This document shows, piece by piece, positions 6,983 through 7,337 of a stretch of 7,337 nucleotides of DNA. Location of the stretch: NCBI GenBank assembly GCA_964613305.1, contig CAZTII010000080.1, forward strand, positions 1 through 7,337. The letters run 5' to 3'. The DNA comes from CAZTII01 sp964613305. Lineage in GTDB: Bacteria; Bacillota_I; Bacilli_A; Erysipelotrichales; Erysipelotrichaceae. The notes under the pieces are model-generated. The model was given only the letters and a program-made list of their open reading frames with translations, was not told the DNA's origin and did not search any database. Position 1 is the first letter of the stretch. Every line of letters starts with the position of its first letter. The position numbers were made by a program, and so were the translations under genes.

Positions 6983-7337
6983 ATACCTTAGAAATAATTT
7001 CTAACGATACTTTAATTTCTTTCACTTCATTAAACATCTTCACTTCAAGTATCGCAATTCGTTTATGACGATCAATAAACTTAATAAAACTCTCAAGCCC
7101 TGCTAAAGGACCTTCCGTAACGACAACTTTATCATCTACAATAAAACCAACAGATGATTCAATCAATCGTTCTTTATTTAATAATCTTTCAAGAAATGCT
7201 ACTTCTTCTTCACGCAACGGTGGCGTTCCGATTAAATCATGACGAATTTGTTTCACTAACGTCGAATTTTCATTTTTAACCTTATCATAACCACTTGTAG
7301 AACAAGTGGTATGTAACGCCCTGTAAGGGCCTGTGGC
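6981..7337 (-). CDS. NusG-family specialised antiterminator, LoaP-like, C-terminal part (start beyond right edge)
   Basis: The visible 118 residues contain a linker (TPPLREEEVAFLERLL) and a C-terminal KOW domain with VVVTEGPLAGLES, FIDRHKRIAILEV and EIKVSLEIISK. These are hallmarks of NusG paralogues of the LoaP/UpxY type, in which IDRHKR is typical. Such proteins bind RNA polymerase and let it read through terminators in long polysaccharide or natural-product operons. A GTG at 7256 could be called as a start, but it has no ribosome binding site and would leave only a KOW domain. The frame stays open to the window edge, and TSGYDKVKNEN just upstream resembles the end of the NGN domain (compare TSGYVFV in relatives). 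I therefore treat the gene as cut by the window. The first visible part (7290-7337) is GC-richer and hairpin-rich, so a damaged N-terminus is possible. It converges on the polysaccharide operon. Confidence 0.78.
   Translation of the reverse strand, partial: ATGPYRALHTTCSTSGYDKVKNENSTLVKQIRHDLIGTPPLREEEVAFLERLLNKERLIESSVGFIVDDKVVVTEGPLAGLESFIKFIDRHKRIAILEVKMFNEVKEIKVSLEIISKV

Noticed and set aside
7254..7256. GTG as the true start of the NusG-like gene
   Set aside because: No ribosome binding site precedes it, the frame continues open to the edge, and the protein would lack the NGN domain.
1..7337. Search for CRISPR arrays, tRNA or rRNA genes and insertion sequences
   Set aside because: No regularly spaced repeats, no cloverleaf-like sequences and no transposase-like frame were seen.

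Overview
The window is AT-rich (about one third G+C by eye, not counted). It carries a compact Gram-positive capsule or exopolysaccharide module: a CpsC/CapA-type polysaccharide co-polymerase, a separate CpsD/CapB tyrosine kinase and a CpsB/CapC PHP-type phosphatase. This split kinase/activator arrangement, the GGAGG-type ribosome binding sites and the AT-richness point to Bacillota (Firmicutes). The co-polymerase, kinase, phosphatase order matches Bacillus ywqCDE and staphylococcal capABC. TGA is used as a stop codon (end of the kinase gene), so the mycoplasma code is excluded. Genus and species cannot be fixed from the sequence.

Layout. Positions 1-275 hold no gene: a rightward terminator closes a gene lying off the left edge, followed by AT-rich spacer with a perfect 12-bp palindrome. 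On the minus strand, read right to left, are a membrane-anchored protein with Ig-like folds (2128-2940) and a membrane-bound nucleotide-sugar 4,6-dehydratase (276-2105), probably one transcript. A 289-bp divergent intergenic region carries a plausible promoter in each direction and a repeated 13-mer. On the plus strand follow the co-polymerase (3230-3934), tyrosine kinase (3937-4683), PHP phosphatase (4676-5425), an internal terminator-like hairpin (5431-5463), an EpsG-like polytopic membrane protein (5485-6546) and a small unrecognised membrane protein (6536-6964). A bidirectional terminator (6948-6982) separates this operon from a convergent minus-strand gene. That gene runs off the right edge and encodes the C-terminal part of a specialised NusG paralogue resembling LoaP.

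How the genes may work together (inference). The dehydratase would supply a deoxy/amino-sugar precursor. The EpsG-like protein would polymerise repeat units. The co-polymerase, kinase and phosphatase would set chain length and output through a phosphorylation cycle on the kinase's C-terminal tyrosine cluster. The NusG paralogue could drive read-through of terminators in polysaccharide operons, and one such terminator sits inside this operon. No glycosyltransferase, flippase or wall-attachment enzyme is present, so this is a control-and-polymerisation cassette that must cooperate with genes elsewhere. The genes are mostly known families. The less explained items are the 142-residue membrane protein, the Ig-like exported protein and the pairing of an internal terminator with a NusG paralogue.
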